From: Candidatus Delongbacteria bacterium | GTDB lineage: Bacteria > JAGOEH01 | Direction of reading: 5' to 3' | NCBI GenBank assembly: GCA_017997825.1 | Contig: JAGOEH010000159.1 | Coordinates: 1-7,189 of the forward strand | Length of the DNA stretch: 7,189 nt | Shown here: piece after piece, positions 1-5,863 of the stretch | How positions within the stretch are numbered: position 1 is the first letter of the stretch | Layout of the letters: each line of letters starts with the position of its first letter | Notes under the pieces: generated by a model | What the model was told of the DNA's origin: nothing | What the model saw: the letters and a program-made list of their open reading frames with translations, nothing else | The model's database searches: none | Position numbers and translations under genes: made by a program

Positions 1-50
1 GATTTCAGCTTTTTAAGGATAAGCCGGGCGCGATCGGCAGGCCTAATCAT
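1..50 (-). CDS. N-terminal fragment of an unidentified CDS, cut by the window edge
   Basis: An ATG at 50-48 overlaps the TGA stop of the upstream small gene in an ATGA arrangement, and the frame stays open to the window edge. Only 16 complete codons are visible (MIRPADRARLILKKLK). A purine-rich GGGAG lies about 10 nt upstream of the ATG, which is usable as a ribosome binding site. The short basic helical start resembles the beginning of endonuclease III (Nth) proteins, but 16 residues cannot identify a family and that idea is only a guess. The stop-start overlap suggests translational coupling with the gene at 47-451. Confidence 0.45.
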   Translation of the reverse strand, partial: MIRPADRARLILKKLK

Positions 51-451
51 TTCTTTTTTTCTCCCGGGGTTGGATAGAGCATGACGGCCCGGAACAGTTC
101 GGCCATCGATTTGGGTTTCTTCTTGGCATAGGCGGTCATGATCTTGATGTTATCATTCATCTCTTCCCGCTTCCGCATCGAGGATTGGGAATGATCGATC
201 ATTTTGTTGATTTCACGCAGACTCTGTAGTTCTTCCCGTTTCTGATACACCAGCAGCAGCTTCTCCATGACCTTCTGTTCGGCCGGGGAGAAGTATCGTT
301 CCATAAGTTTCATATCGCCCTTTTTTTTAAGTTTGGCATACTGAATAACCTTGAGCTGTCTGGTTTTCTCATCCAATTGCATGATTTTTCGATATTCGGG
401 AGACTGAACGGAAGGGGGCGGTGGAGACTTCTTTTTCTTCCAGAAGAGCAA
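47..451 (-). CDS. small lysine-rich, helical hypothetical protein
   Basis: I do not recognise this family. The preferred start is TTG at 451-449, because a GAGGAG Shine-Dalgarno (458-463) sits 6 nt upstream; this gives 134 residues. The frame extends upstream to a GTG at 523, but that codon lies in the tRNA terminator hairpin. An internal ATG at 382-380 has no clear ribosome binding site. The product starts MLFWKKKK, followed by a proline-rich stretch (residues 10-18), then long charged helices (about 19-110) that could form a coiled coil, and ends EKKK. There is no signal peptide, membrane segment or cysteine, so it is probably cytoplasmic. Its basic character would suit nucleic-acid or ribosome binding, but that is speculation. 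It overlaps the next minus-strand gene by 4 nt, and no promoter of its own is visible. Confidence 0.6.
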   Translation of the reverse strand: MLFWKKKKSPPPPSVQSPEYRKIMQLDEKTRQLKVIQYAKLKKKGDMKLMERYFSPAEQKVMEKLLLVYQKREELQSLREINKMIDHSQSSMRKREEMNDNIKIMTAYAKKKPKSMAELFRAVMLYPTPGEKKK

Positions 452-457
452 GCCGGG

Positions 458-463
458 CTCCTC
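458..463 (-). promoter_or_regulatory. Shine-Dalgarno that decides the TTG start of the small gene
   Basis: The minus strand reads GAGGAG here, 6 nt before the TTG at 451-449. No comparable site precedes the in-frame GTG at 523 or the ATG at 382, so it supports the TTG start and a 134-residue product. Confidence 0.5.
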
Positions 464-500
464 ATTTGGGGGTGAAGGTGCGTCCTGCCGGGCGCATAAA

Positions 501-537
501 GAAAAAAAGCCATAAAAACACACAGTTTTTATGGCTT
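501..537 (-). terminator. rho-independent terminator of tRNA-Glu
   Basis: Positions 507-519 and 525-537 form a perfect 13-bp inverted repeat (arm AAGCCATAAAAAC) around a 5-nt loop. On the minus strand the 3' arm runs into seven consecutive T residues (508-502). The stem begins only 2 nt after the tRNA discriminator base. There is no T run on the plus strand, so it works for minus-strand transcription only. The stem is AT-rich apart from a GCC block at its base, so it may be moderate rather than very strong. Confidence 0.85.
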
Positions 538-539
538 AA

Positions 540-614
540 CGACCCCAACGGGATTTGAACCCGTGTCGCAGGCGTGAAAGGCCTGTGTCCTAGGCCGAAC
601 TAGACGATGGGGTC
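540..614 (-). tRNA. tRNA-Glu (anticodon UUC)
   Basis: Read on the minus strand, 614-608 (GACCCCA) pairs fully with 547-541 (TGGGGTC) as a 7-bp acceptor stem, with discriminator G at 540. The anticodon arm is a CAGGC/GCCTG stem with loop CTTTCAC, giving anticodon TTC (UUC), which decodes GAA and GAG. The T arm has an ACGGG/CCCGT stem and loop TTCAAAT. The D-arm region begins GTCTAGTTCGGCC, as in bacterial tRNA-Glu. The 3' CCA is not encoded, because the discriminator is followed by TTA, so it must be added by CCA nucleotidyltransferase. The gene has its own strong promoter upstream and a terminator immediately downstream. tRNA-Glu(UUC) also supplies the glutamyl group for tetrapyrrole synthesis in bacteria that use the C5 pathway; nothing here shows whether this one does. 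Confidence 0.97.
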
Positions 615-627
615 ACATCCTCAAATT

Positions 628-663
628 CGCACCTATTATAATCAAATTCCGAAGGGATGTCAA
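628..663 (-). promoter_or_regulatory. consensus sigma70 promoter of tRNA-Glu
   Basis: On the minus strand, TTGACA (663-658) and TATAAT (640-635) are both perfect consensus hexamers separated by 17 bp. Transcription should start near 628, about 14 nt before the mature tRNA 5' end. The stretch just after the -10 box is G/C-rich (AGGTGCG). In proteobacterial stable RNA promoters such a discriminator is associated with stringent (ppGpp/DksA) control; applying this here is inference. Confidence 0.88.
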
Positions 664-697
664 TAGTTTTTTTCTCCCCGGCCGATGAATTTTGGTA

Positions 698-733
698 TTG
701 ACTTTTGATGTCAACTTCCATACAATACCGGGT
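698..733 (+). promoter_or_regulatory. sigma70 promoter of the serS cluster
   Basis: TTGACT (698-703) and TACAAT (721-726) are separated by exactly 17 bp, with one mismatch to consensus in each box. The predicted start near 733 gives a leader of about 28 nt before the serS ATG. That is too short for a T-box or other riboswitch. The -35 region also forms a small inverted repeat (TTGAC at 698-702, GTCAA at 710-714), which could be an operator or chance. The promoter diverges from the tRNA-Glu promoter, with 34 bp between the two -35 boxes. Confidence 0.82.
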
Positions 734-760
734 GAGGTCAAACCAAAAAAGGAAGGGCAA

Positions 761-2014
761 ATGTTAGACCGAAAGTTTATCCGAGAAAATCCGGACGTGG
801 TGGGGAAAGCGATCGTCAACAAACATGAAAAAGCCGATCTGTCTCTTTTCCTGGAACTGGACCTGCAAGAGCGGGATTTGAAAAAACAGGCCGATGATCT
901 AAGGGCGGAACGAAATCGACTCAGCGAAAAGGTCTCCGAGCTGAAAAAGCAGAAACAGGACGCTTCGGCCGAGATCGAAAGCGTAAGAACCATCAATACC
1001 GGGATCAAATCAGTGGAGGAAAAGTACGAAACGATTCATCAGCAGAGTGAATCCCTTCTGAATTGGTTTCCCAATATTCCCCATCATACCACTCCGATCG
1101 GGGAATCGGAAGAGGACAATGTCGAGATCCGGCAGTGGGGACAGCCCCGAATTTTCGATTTTCCGGTCAAGGCTCATTATGAAATCGGAGAACAGCAGGA
1201 TATCATGGATTTTCAACGGGCCGGAAAAATCTCCGGAGCCCGATTCTCACTCCTGAAAGGACGCGGCGCCCGATTGGAACGGGCCCTGATCGACTTCATG
1301 TTGGATATCCATACCCTGGAACACGGCTATACCGAAATCGCTCCTCCCTACCTGGTTAATTACGAATCGATGTTCGCCACCGGACAGCTCCCCAAACTGG
1401 AAGACGAGATGTTCAATACCGGCCGGGATCCCTATTTCCTGATTCCCACCGCCGAAGTCCCGGTCACCAACCTCCACCGGGATGAAATCCTGAAAGAAGA
1501 TCAATTACCATTATATTATGCCTCCTATACCGCTTGTTTTCGGCGCGAAGCCGGCACATACGGCAAAGACACCCGCGGATTGATCCGGGTTCACCAGTTC
1601 GACAAAGTGGAAATGGTCAAATTCGTCAAACCGGAAAATTCTTACGAAGAATTGGAATTGCTGGTCAAGAACGCCGAAAAGCTTCTCCAGCTTCTCAATT
1701 TGCCTTATCGCGTCATCCAGTTGTGCACCGCCGACCTGAGTTTCGCCTCCGCCAAATGCTACGATCTGGAAGTCTGGCTACCCTCACAGGGTAAATATCG
1801 GGAGATCTCATCCTGCAGCAATTTCGAAGATTTCCAGGCCCGGCGCGGCAAAATCCGGTTCCGCCGCAACTCCACCCGCGAGACCGAATTCGTCCATACC
1901 CTCAACGGTTCCGGACTGGCCGTCGGACGGACTATGGCCGCCATCCTGGAAAACTACCAGACCCCGGACGGCAATTTCACCCTTCCCGATGTCCTGACCC
2001 CTTACATCAAATAA
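761..2014 (+). CDS. serS: seryl-tRNA synthetase (SerRS)
   Basis: This cytoplasmic class II aminoacyl-tRNA synthetase activates serine with ATP and charges tRNA-Ser, and also tRNA-Sec where present. The ATG at 761 is preferred because an AGGAAGGG ribosome binding site lies just upstream. The frame stays open back to 692, but that stretch contains the promoter. The product has 417 residues, close to the usual 420-430. Residues about 28-100 are the charged N-terminal coiled-coil arm that contacts the tRNA-Ser long variable arm. The catalytic core shows [10 protein letters not shown] (229-238), motif 2 from F260-R261-R262-E263-A264-G265 through R272 to HQF (278-280), DLEVWLP (335-341) and motif 3 NGSGLAVGR (382-390). 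The segment usually read as TGDL is TADL (323-326), a mild change. It is first in a cluster with the kinase and folC, and the stop lies 4 nt before the kinase ATG. Confidence 0.97.
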   Translation: MLDRKFIRENPDVVGKAIVNKHEKADLSLFLELDLQERDLKKQADDLRAERNRLSEKVSELKKQKQDASAEIESVRTINTGIKSVEEKYETIHQQSESLLNWFPNIPHHTTPIGESEEDNVEIRQWGQPRIFDFPVKAHYEIGEQQDIMDFQRAGKISGARFSLLKGRGARLERALIDFMLDIHTLEHGYTEIAPPYLVNYESMFATGQLPKLEDEMFNTGRDPYFLIPTAEVPVTNLHRDEILKEDQLPLYYASYTACFRREAGTYGKDTRGLIRVHQFDKVEMVKFVKPENSYEELELLVKNAEKLLQLLNLPYRVIQLCTADLSFASAKCYDLEVWLPSQGKYREISSCSNFEDFQARRGKIRFRRNSTRETEFVHTLNGSGLAVGRTMAAILENYQTPDGNFTLPDVLTPYIK

Positions 2015-2018
2015 CCCC

Positions 2019-3263
2019 ATGACCAGACGATTCACTGAAAAAAAATTCTTTTACCAGAATTTCAGTTCGCTCTTTAAGATTTATGTCTTTATCGGACTGA
2101 TGGTCATCAGTGTCTTCTTTTTCTGGTATACCCAGCAACTAAACCAAAATATCCGGGAAAACGATCAGCGATATATTCGGTTGTTTGCCCAGTTCTCCAC
2201 TCTGGCTCCCCTCATCAACGACGAAAACCTGAATACCGTATTCGAAAATGTTCGTGAGGGATTGACCTTTCCGGTGATTGTCACCGACCAGAACAATCAG
2301 CCCAGTTTCTGGAGAAATATCGATCTGCCGCAGGATTCGGCTCAGATCATTCCCTATCTGAAAGATCTGATCCGGAAAATGGATGAGAAAAATCCCCCTA
2401 AAGTCATCGAACTGAATATCGACGACGGGTATAAACTGGTTCAATACCTTCATTACGGAGAATCCAGCCTGATCCATAAACTAAAATGGTATTCCATTGA
2501 ACTGATCATCATTATCGCCTCCTTTTTCGTTTTCGGGGTCTGGATTTTCAAAATCATCAAACACTACGAACAGAGCTTTGTCTGGGTCGGCCTGGCCAAA
2601 GAAACCGCCCATCAACTGGGAACTCCGGTTTCTTCCCTGATGGGATGGAACGAGTTACTGGCGGCTTACGCCGAAGACAACCCGGAAGTGCAGAATGTGA
2701 CCGAACAGATCGGTCTGGACCTGCAGCGTCTGGTCCAGATTTCCAACCGATTCAACAAGATCGGATCGGATGCGGAACTGGTTCCGATCGATATCAACCT
2801 GATCCTCCACAAATCCTGCGACTATTTTAAGGGTCGGTTGCCCCAATTCAGCAAAAACATCATGATCTCCGATCATTACCATCCCGGACTTCCCCAGGTA
2901 GCCGGCAATCCGATCCTGCTGGAATGGGCCTTCGAAAACATCATTAAAAACGCCATGGATGCCGTCCACAAAAAAGACGGCCTGATCGAGGTCTATACTG
3001 AACCGGACCCGGTCAATCCGAATCGAATCCACATCTATTTCAAGGATAACGGCAAAGGGATTCCCGGATCACATCACAATAAAATATTCTATCCGGGATT
3101 CTCCACCAAGAAGATCGGCTGGGGACTGGGATTGTCCCTGGTGAAACGAATTATCGAGGAATACCATTCCGGCAAGGTTTCCATCAAAGAGAGCGCCCCC
3201 AGCAAAGGCACCATTCTCCAGATCACCCTGAAAGCCTTGCCTTCACCCAAGGAATCCGCATGA
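2019..3263 (+). CDS. membrane sensor histidine kinase (orphan, FCB-type H box)
   Basis: This is an inner-membrane two-component kinase that autophosphorylates on histidine from ATP. The 414 residues show TM1 (about 18-37), an extracytoplasmic sensor region (38-154) with a short segment reminiscent of PAS folds (PVIVTDQNNQP, 85-95), and TM2 (about 156-179). The H box AKETAHQLGTP follows almost directly, with H198 as the expected phosphoacceptor and no clear HAMP domain between. The HATPase domain has the N box (E306, N307, N311), G1 DNGKGIP (343-349), F box FYPGFSTKK (357-365) and G2 GWGLGL (367-372), all intact. This H box and the GFSTKK-x-GWGLGLSL end are typical of Bacteroidota-like kinases. 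No Shine-Dalgarno precedes the ATG, which lies 4 nt after the serS stop, so it is probably translationally coupled. The stop overlaps the folC ATG. No response regulator is encoded in the window, so partner and signal are unknown. Confidence 0.93.
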   Translation: MTRRFTEKKFFYQNFSSLFKIYVFIGLMVISVFFFWYTQQLNQNIRENDQRYIRLFAQFSTLAPLINDENLNTVFENVREGLTFPVIVTDQNNQPSFWRNIDLPQDSAQIIPYLKDLIRKMDEKNPPKVIELNIDDGYKLVQYLHYGESSLIHKLKWYSIELIIIIASFFVFGVWIFKIIKHYEQSFVWVGLAKETAHQLGTPVSSLMGWNELLAAYAEDNPEVQNVTEQIGLDLQRLVQISNRFNKIGSDAELVPIDINLILHKSCDYFKGRLPQFSKNIMISDHYHPGLPQVAGNPILLEWAFENIIKNAMDAVHKKDGLIEVYTEPDPVNPNRIHIYFKDNGKGIPGSHHNKIFYPGFSTKKIGWGLGLSLVKRIIEEYHSGKVSIKESAPSKGTILQITLKALPSPKESA

Positions 3264-4546
3264 GTCAGTGGTGGGATGAGCTGTTTGCCCTTCATAATCA
3301 GCCGATGAAATATGATCTGAGCCGGATCACCTCGTTTCTGCACCAAATCGGTAATCCCCAGCATCGGTTCCGAAGCATCCACCTGGTCGGAACCAACGGC
3401 AAAGGGAGCACGGCCAGTTTCATCAAGGACATGATCCTGGCTATGGGCTACCGCGTCGGGTGCTACACCTCACCCCACCTCTATACTCCACTGGAACGGA
3501 TCTCGATCGATCATCATCTGATCGATGAAAATTGGCTGAGAACCTGGTATTCCGGGCACCAGCCGATGATTCGCGATATGGGATTATCCTTTTTTGAAAT
3601 CTTTACCGCCGCCGCCTTTGACTATTTCGCAGATCAAGGCTGCCAATGGGCCGTATGCGAAGCCGGTTTGGGAGGGCGCCTGGATGCCACCAACGTCCTT
3701 GCTCCGGAAGCAGTGGTCATCACCTCCATCTCGATGGATCATCAGAATGTATTGGGGGATACGATCGAATCGATCGTCAGGGAGAAAATCGCCGTCATCA
3801 AACCCAAAATCGCGGTTTTCCTGAGCCGCCAATCCTATCCGGAGGTGGGCCGCCTCACCCGCGACCGATGCCGGGAACTGGACTGCCCGCTTTATACCGA
3901 TGATGAACATCTCCGAACCCACATCACCGGCAGCCATTTTGACGGAATGGATTTTGATCTGGAACTGGATCAGGAACCGGTTCCGAATCTTCATCTGAAT
4001 CTGGCCGGAGAATGGCAGGTGGAAAATGCCTCGATGGCCTGCCTGGTTGTCCGAACCCTTTTCCCCGAATCATGGAATCCGGCCTTAATCCGCCGGGCCT
4101 TAAACACTACCCAATGGTCCGGCCGATTACAAAAAATCACCGAACGGCCGCTGATTATCGCCGATGTCTCCCACAATCCGGATGGATTGGAAAAAACCCT
4201 GCACTTCATTACCCGGCATCAGGCCGAACTGCCCCAACCGGTCCGTATCATTTTCTCAGTCTTGGCCCGCAAAGACTACCGCCGGATGATCGAACTCCTT
4301 CGCCGATCCTGTCTGGAAATCCGATTGCTGCCGCTGAGCTATTCGGAAGGGCTGACCCTCTCTCAACTGCAAGATTTGAAAACGGAATTGAATCTCGACT
4401 GGCCCATCATCCCGGCCATCCCCTATTCCGACCTGACCGCCGATCCCCATGCCACCTGGCTGATTATCGGCAGTCACTACCTGCTGGCCGAAACGGTTCC
4501 GGGCATCCTTCGGCACTCCCATCATCTGAATGTCAGTGCGACATGA
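3260..4546 (+). CDS. folC: bifunctional dihydrofolate synthase / folylpolyglutamate synthase
   Basis: FolC is a cytoplasmic Mur-ligase-family enzyme that adds glutamate to dihydropteroate or to folates with ATP, giving dihydrofolate and polyglutamylated folates. At 428 residues it has the usual length. Visible motifs are the P-loop GTNGKGST (44-51), TSPHL (70-74), EAGLGGRLDATN (134-145), SMDHQNVLG (158-166) with metal-ligand-type H161, WSGRLQ (286-291), and DVSHNPDG (302-309), equivalent to the usual DGAHNP. The family EKAGI-x-K segment reads EKIAVIK (175-181), a slightly unusual variant. One gene cannot show whether both activities are present. The ATG overlaps the kinase TGA (ATGA), with an AAGGA ribosome binding site 7 nt upstream. 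The 3' end overlaps the convergent GWxTD gene by 14 bp. Confidence 0.95.
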   Translation: MSQWWDELFALHNQPMKYDLSRITSFLHQIGNPQHRFRSIHLVGTNGKGSTASFIKDMILAMGYRVGCYTSPHLYTPLERISIDHHLIDENWLRTWYSGHQPMIRDMGLSFFEIFTAAAFDYFADQGCQWAVCEAGLGGRLDATNVLAPEAVVITSISMDHQNVLGDTIESIVREKIAVIKPKIAVFLSRQSYPEVGRLTRDRCRELDCPLYTDDEHLRTHITGSHFDGMDFDLELDQEPVPNLHLNLAGEWQVENASMACLVVRTLFPESWNPALIRRALNTTQWSGRLQKITERPLIIADVSHNPDGLEKTLHFITRHQAELPQPVRIIFSVLARKDYRRMIELLRRSCLEIRLLPLSYSEGLTLSQLQDLKTELNLDWPIIPAIPYSDLTADPHATWLIIGSHYLLAETVPGILRHSHHLNVSAT

Positions 4547-5858
4547 TCTTGCGCTCCCAGCCGTCATCATAGTACTCCCCCGGCCAGGTCGAATGCACTA
4601 ACGAATAATCCCCAACCCCCTTCATATCGGCAAAAACAAAAAACTGTTTCCCTTCCCGGTAATAATACCAAATTTCATACGGCTTTTTCCCTGATTCATT
4701 GGGATACCGCTGGACCTCATCCGGAGCTCCATATTTCAGATAGATCTTGCCCCGGTCGGTTTCCACCGGATTCCGGTTGTTCAGCGGCTTGAAGCTCTTC
4801 TTGACATACTCAAGGTTTCGATAATACTCCATCAGCGTCTCGTTATCGGAGGTTGACGGCGTTGGATCCCGCTTTTTCCAGAAATCCTTCAGAAATTCCA
4901 CCTTCTTGTCCTTACCGTCCAACTGTAAAAACAGGGCCAATTCTTCATCGGTGGCTATCGGTTTGATTTCTGAATAGATTTCATCCAAGCGCTGATCGGA
5001 AATCGGATAGATCCGGCTCTCCGTCGGCTTGATATTATAAAACCGTTTACTCTGCCGCAGCGTATCCTGATCATGAATGATTTCAATTTCCAAAGCGTAT
5101 CGTCCCGATTCCAGCGAACCGATATCCATCACACCGACCATGGCCAGATTCCGGTTGGAAATGGAGACACGGCTGCTTTTCTCCTGGATCGGTTCCCGGT
5201 TCATATTAACGATCCGGTGACGGATATCGACGCTGTCGGCTTGATCAATTCCATGGCTGCCGTAGATCTCAAAAAAGTAATAAAGGGACGTATCCTGTTG
5301 GGTATAGGTCAGCAGAATATTAGGAATGATCCGGTATCCCGATTTGTGAAGCAGGGATTTCCCCTCCTCCGCCGTTATGTTTTTGGCCAGTTGAATGCCG
5401 GACAAGCTCAGTGAATCCCGGGGATAGGCGGAACATCGCAGCGTATCCTGATAGAGGCTGGATTTAGCTGAGATTTTATCCTGCAACTCGATCGAGATCC
5501 GATAATCGCCGGGTGCCAGAATCCTGGGATAAATCCGAAGATCATGTTCGCCTAACTGCATCCGGCTGGTATCCGCAACCTGATGAGTTCCCTGGAGGCT
5601 ATCCTGAAAAACCGGATGCCCCTGTAGATCATGAAACCGGATTACAATCTGAAAACGGCTTTCAAACCCCTGAGATATCGGCTGATAGTCCAGAGAACTG
5701 GTCAATACCAACAGATAAAGTTCCAGATAGGGATGACGGAGACTGTCCAGGCTGTTAAACTGGGTATAATCATAGTACAATACCGGTTCGAGACTGACAC
5801 GGTCCGCCCGAATCCAAGCTGTAGACAACACGATCAGGATGAAAAGTTTACGCCACAT
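4533..5858 (-). CDS. exported GWxTD-domain protein with divergent signature motif
   Basis: The function is not established for this family. The 441-residue product starts with a signal peptide (MWRKLFILIVLSTAWIRA, cleavage likely after A18), so it is exported. Residues about 22-285 are beta-rich and seem to hold two related modules: each ends in a G-x-Y-x(3)-IE strand (GDYRISIE at 117-124, GRYALEIE at 252-259) followed by QDTLR-x-S (137-143, 264-270). Residues about 300-441 match the GWxTD domain: FLKDFWKKRDPTP (322-334), an EYYRNLEYVKKSF helix (344-356), TDRGKIYLKYGAPDEV (367-382) and YEIWYYY (394-400). The naming GW is replaced by P364-V365 (PVETD). GWxTD proteins are common in FCB-group and related bacteria. 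The ATG lies 5 nt after the ParB-like gene, with a weak AAAGGA about 14 nt upstream, so co-translation is likely. There is no lipobox cysteine. Confidence 0.85.
   Translation of the reverse strand: MWRKLFILIVLSTAWIRADRVSLEPVLYYDYTQFNSLDSLRHPYLELYLLVLTSSLDYQPISQGFESRFQIVIRFHDLQGHPVFQDSLQGTHQVADTSRMQLGEHDLRIYPRILAPGDYRISIELQDKISAKSSLYQDTLRCSAYPRDSLSLSGIQLAKNITAEEGKSLLHKSGYRIIPNILLTYTQQDTSLYYFFEIYGSHGIDQADSVDIRHRIVNMNREPIQEKSSRVSISNRNLAMVGVMDIGSLESGRYALEIEIIHDQDTLRQSKRFYNIKPTESRIYPISDQRLDEIYSEIKPIATDEELALFLQLDGKDKKVEFLKDFWKKRDPTPSTSDNETLMEYYRNLEYVKKSFKPLNNRNPVETDRGKIYLKYGAPDEVQRYPNESGKKPYEIWYYYREGKQFFVFADMKGVGDYSLVHSTWPGEYYDDGWERKIMSH
5056..5071. repeat. 16-bp direct repeat, copy 1, within the GWxTD gene
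   Basis: CGCAGCGTATCCTGAT occurs here and again at 5437-5452. On the coding strand this copy encodes the QDTLR motif of the second beta-rich module (around residues 264-270). It is the best-preserved DNA trace of the apparent internal duplication. Confidence 0.6.
5437..5452. repeat. 16-bp direct repeat, copy 2, within the GWxTD gene
   Basis: This copy is identical to 5056-5071 over 16 bp. It encodes QDTLR-C-S at residues 137-143 in the first beta-rich module. The two copies are 381 bp apart (127 codons), so they are in the same reading frame, as expected for duplicated modules. Confidence 0.6.
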
Positions 5859-5863
5859 GATAC

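Noticed and set aside
310-325. A8-G3 run in the small gene as a programmed frameshift or slippage site (A-AAA-AAG in frame)
   Set aside because: The -1 frame runs about 30 codons to a stop without any recognisable product, and I see no clear stimulatory hairpin or upstream Shine-Dalgarno. Lysine-rich coding explains the A run.
452-523. GTG start at 523 for the small lysine-rich gene
   Set aside because: The codon lies in the loop of the tRNA-Glu terminator, has no ribosome binding site, and the encoded N-terminus is an artefact of the hairpin and T run.
692-760. Upstream extension of serS to a TTG at 692 (440 residues)
   Set aside because: The extension overlaps the serS promoter and leader, and the extra 23 residues match nothing in SerRS. 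The ATG at 761 has a good ribosome binding site and yields the family start.
615-760. T-box or other riboswitch ahead of serS
   Set aside because: The predicted leader is only about 28 nt, with no specifier loop, T-box sequence or terminator hairpin.
1247-1504. Antisense open frames opposite serS, the kinase and folC (for example 1247-1504, 2139-2477, 2655-3032, 3584-3994)
   Set aside because: All mirror strongly supported genes and show no family motifs; they are expected from the codon use of the sense genes.
4012-4572. 186-codon plus-strand open frame inside folC
   Set aside because: It lies in another frame of a clear folC gene, has proline- and arginine-rich composition typical of shadow frames, and no ribosome binding site or family resemblance.
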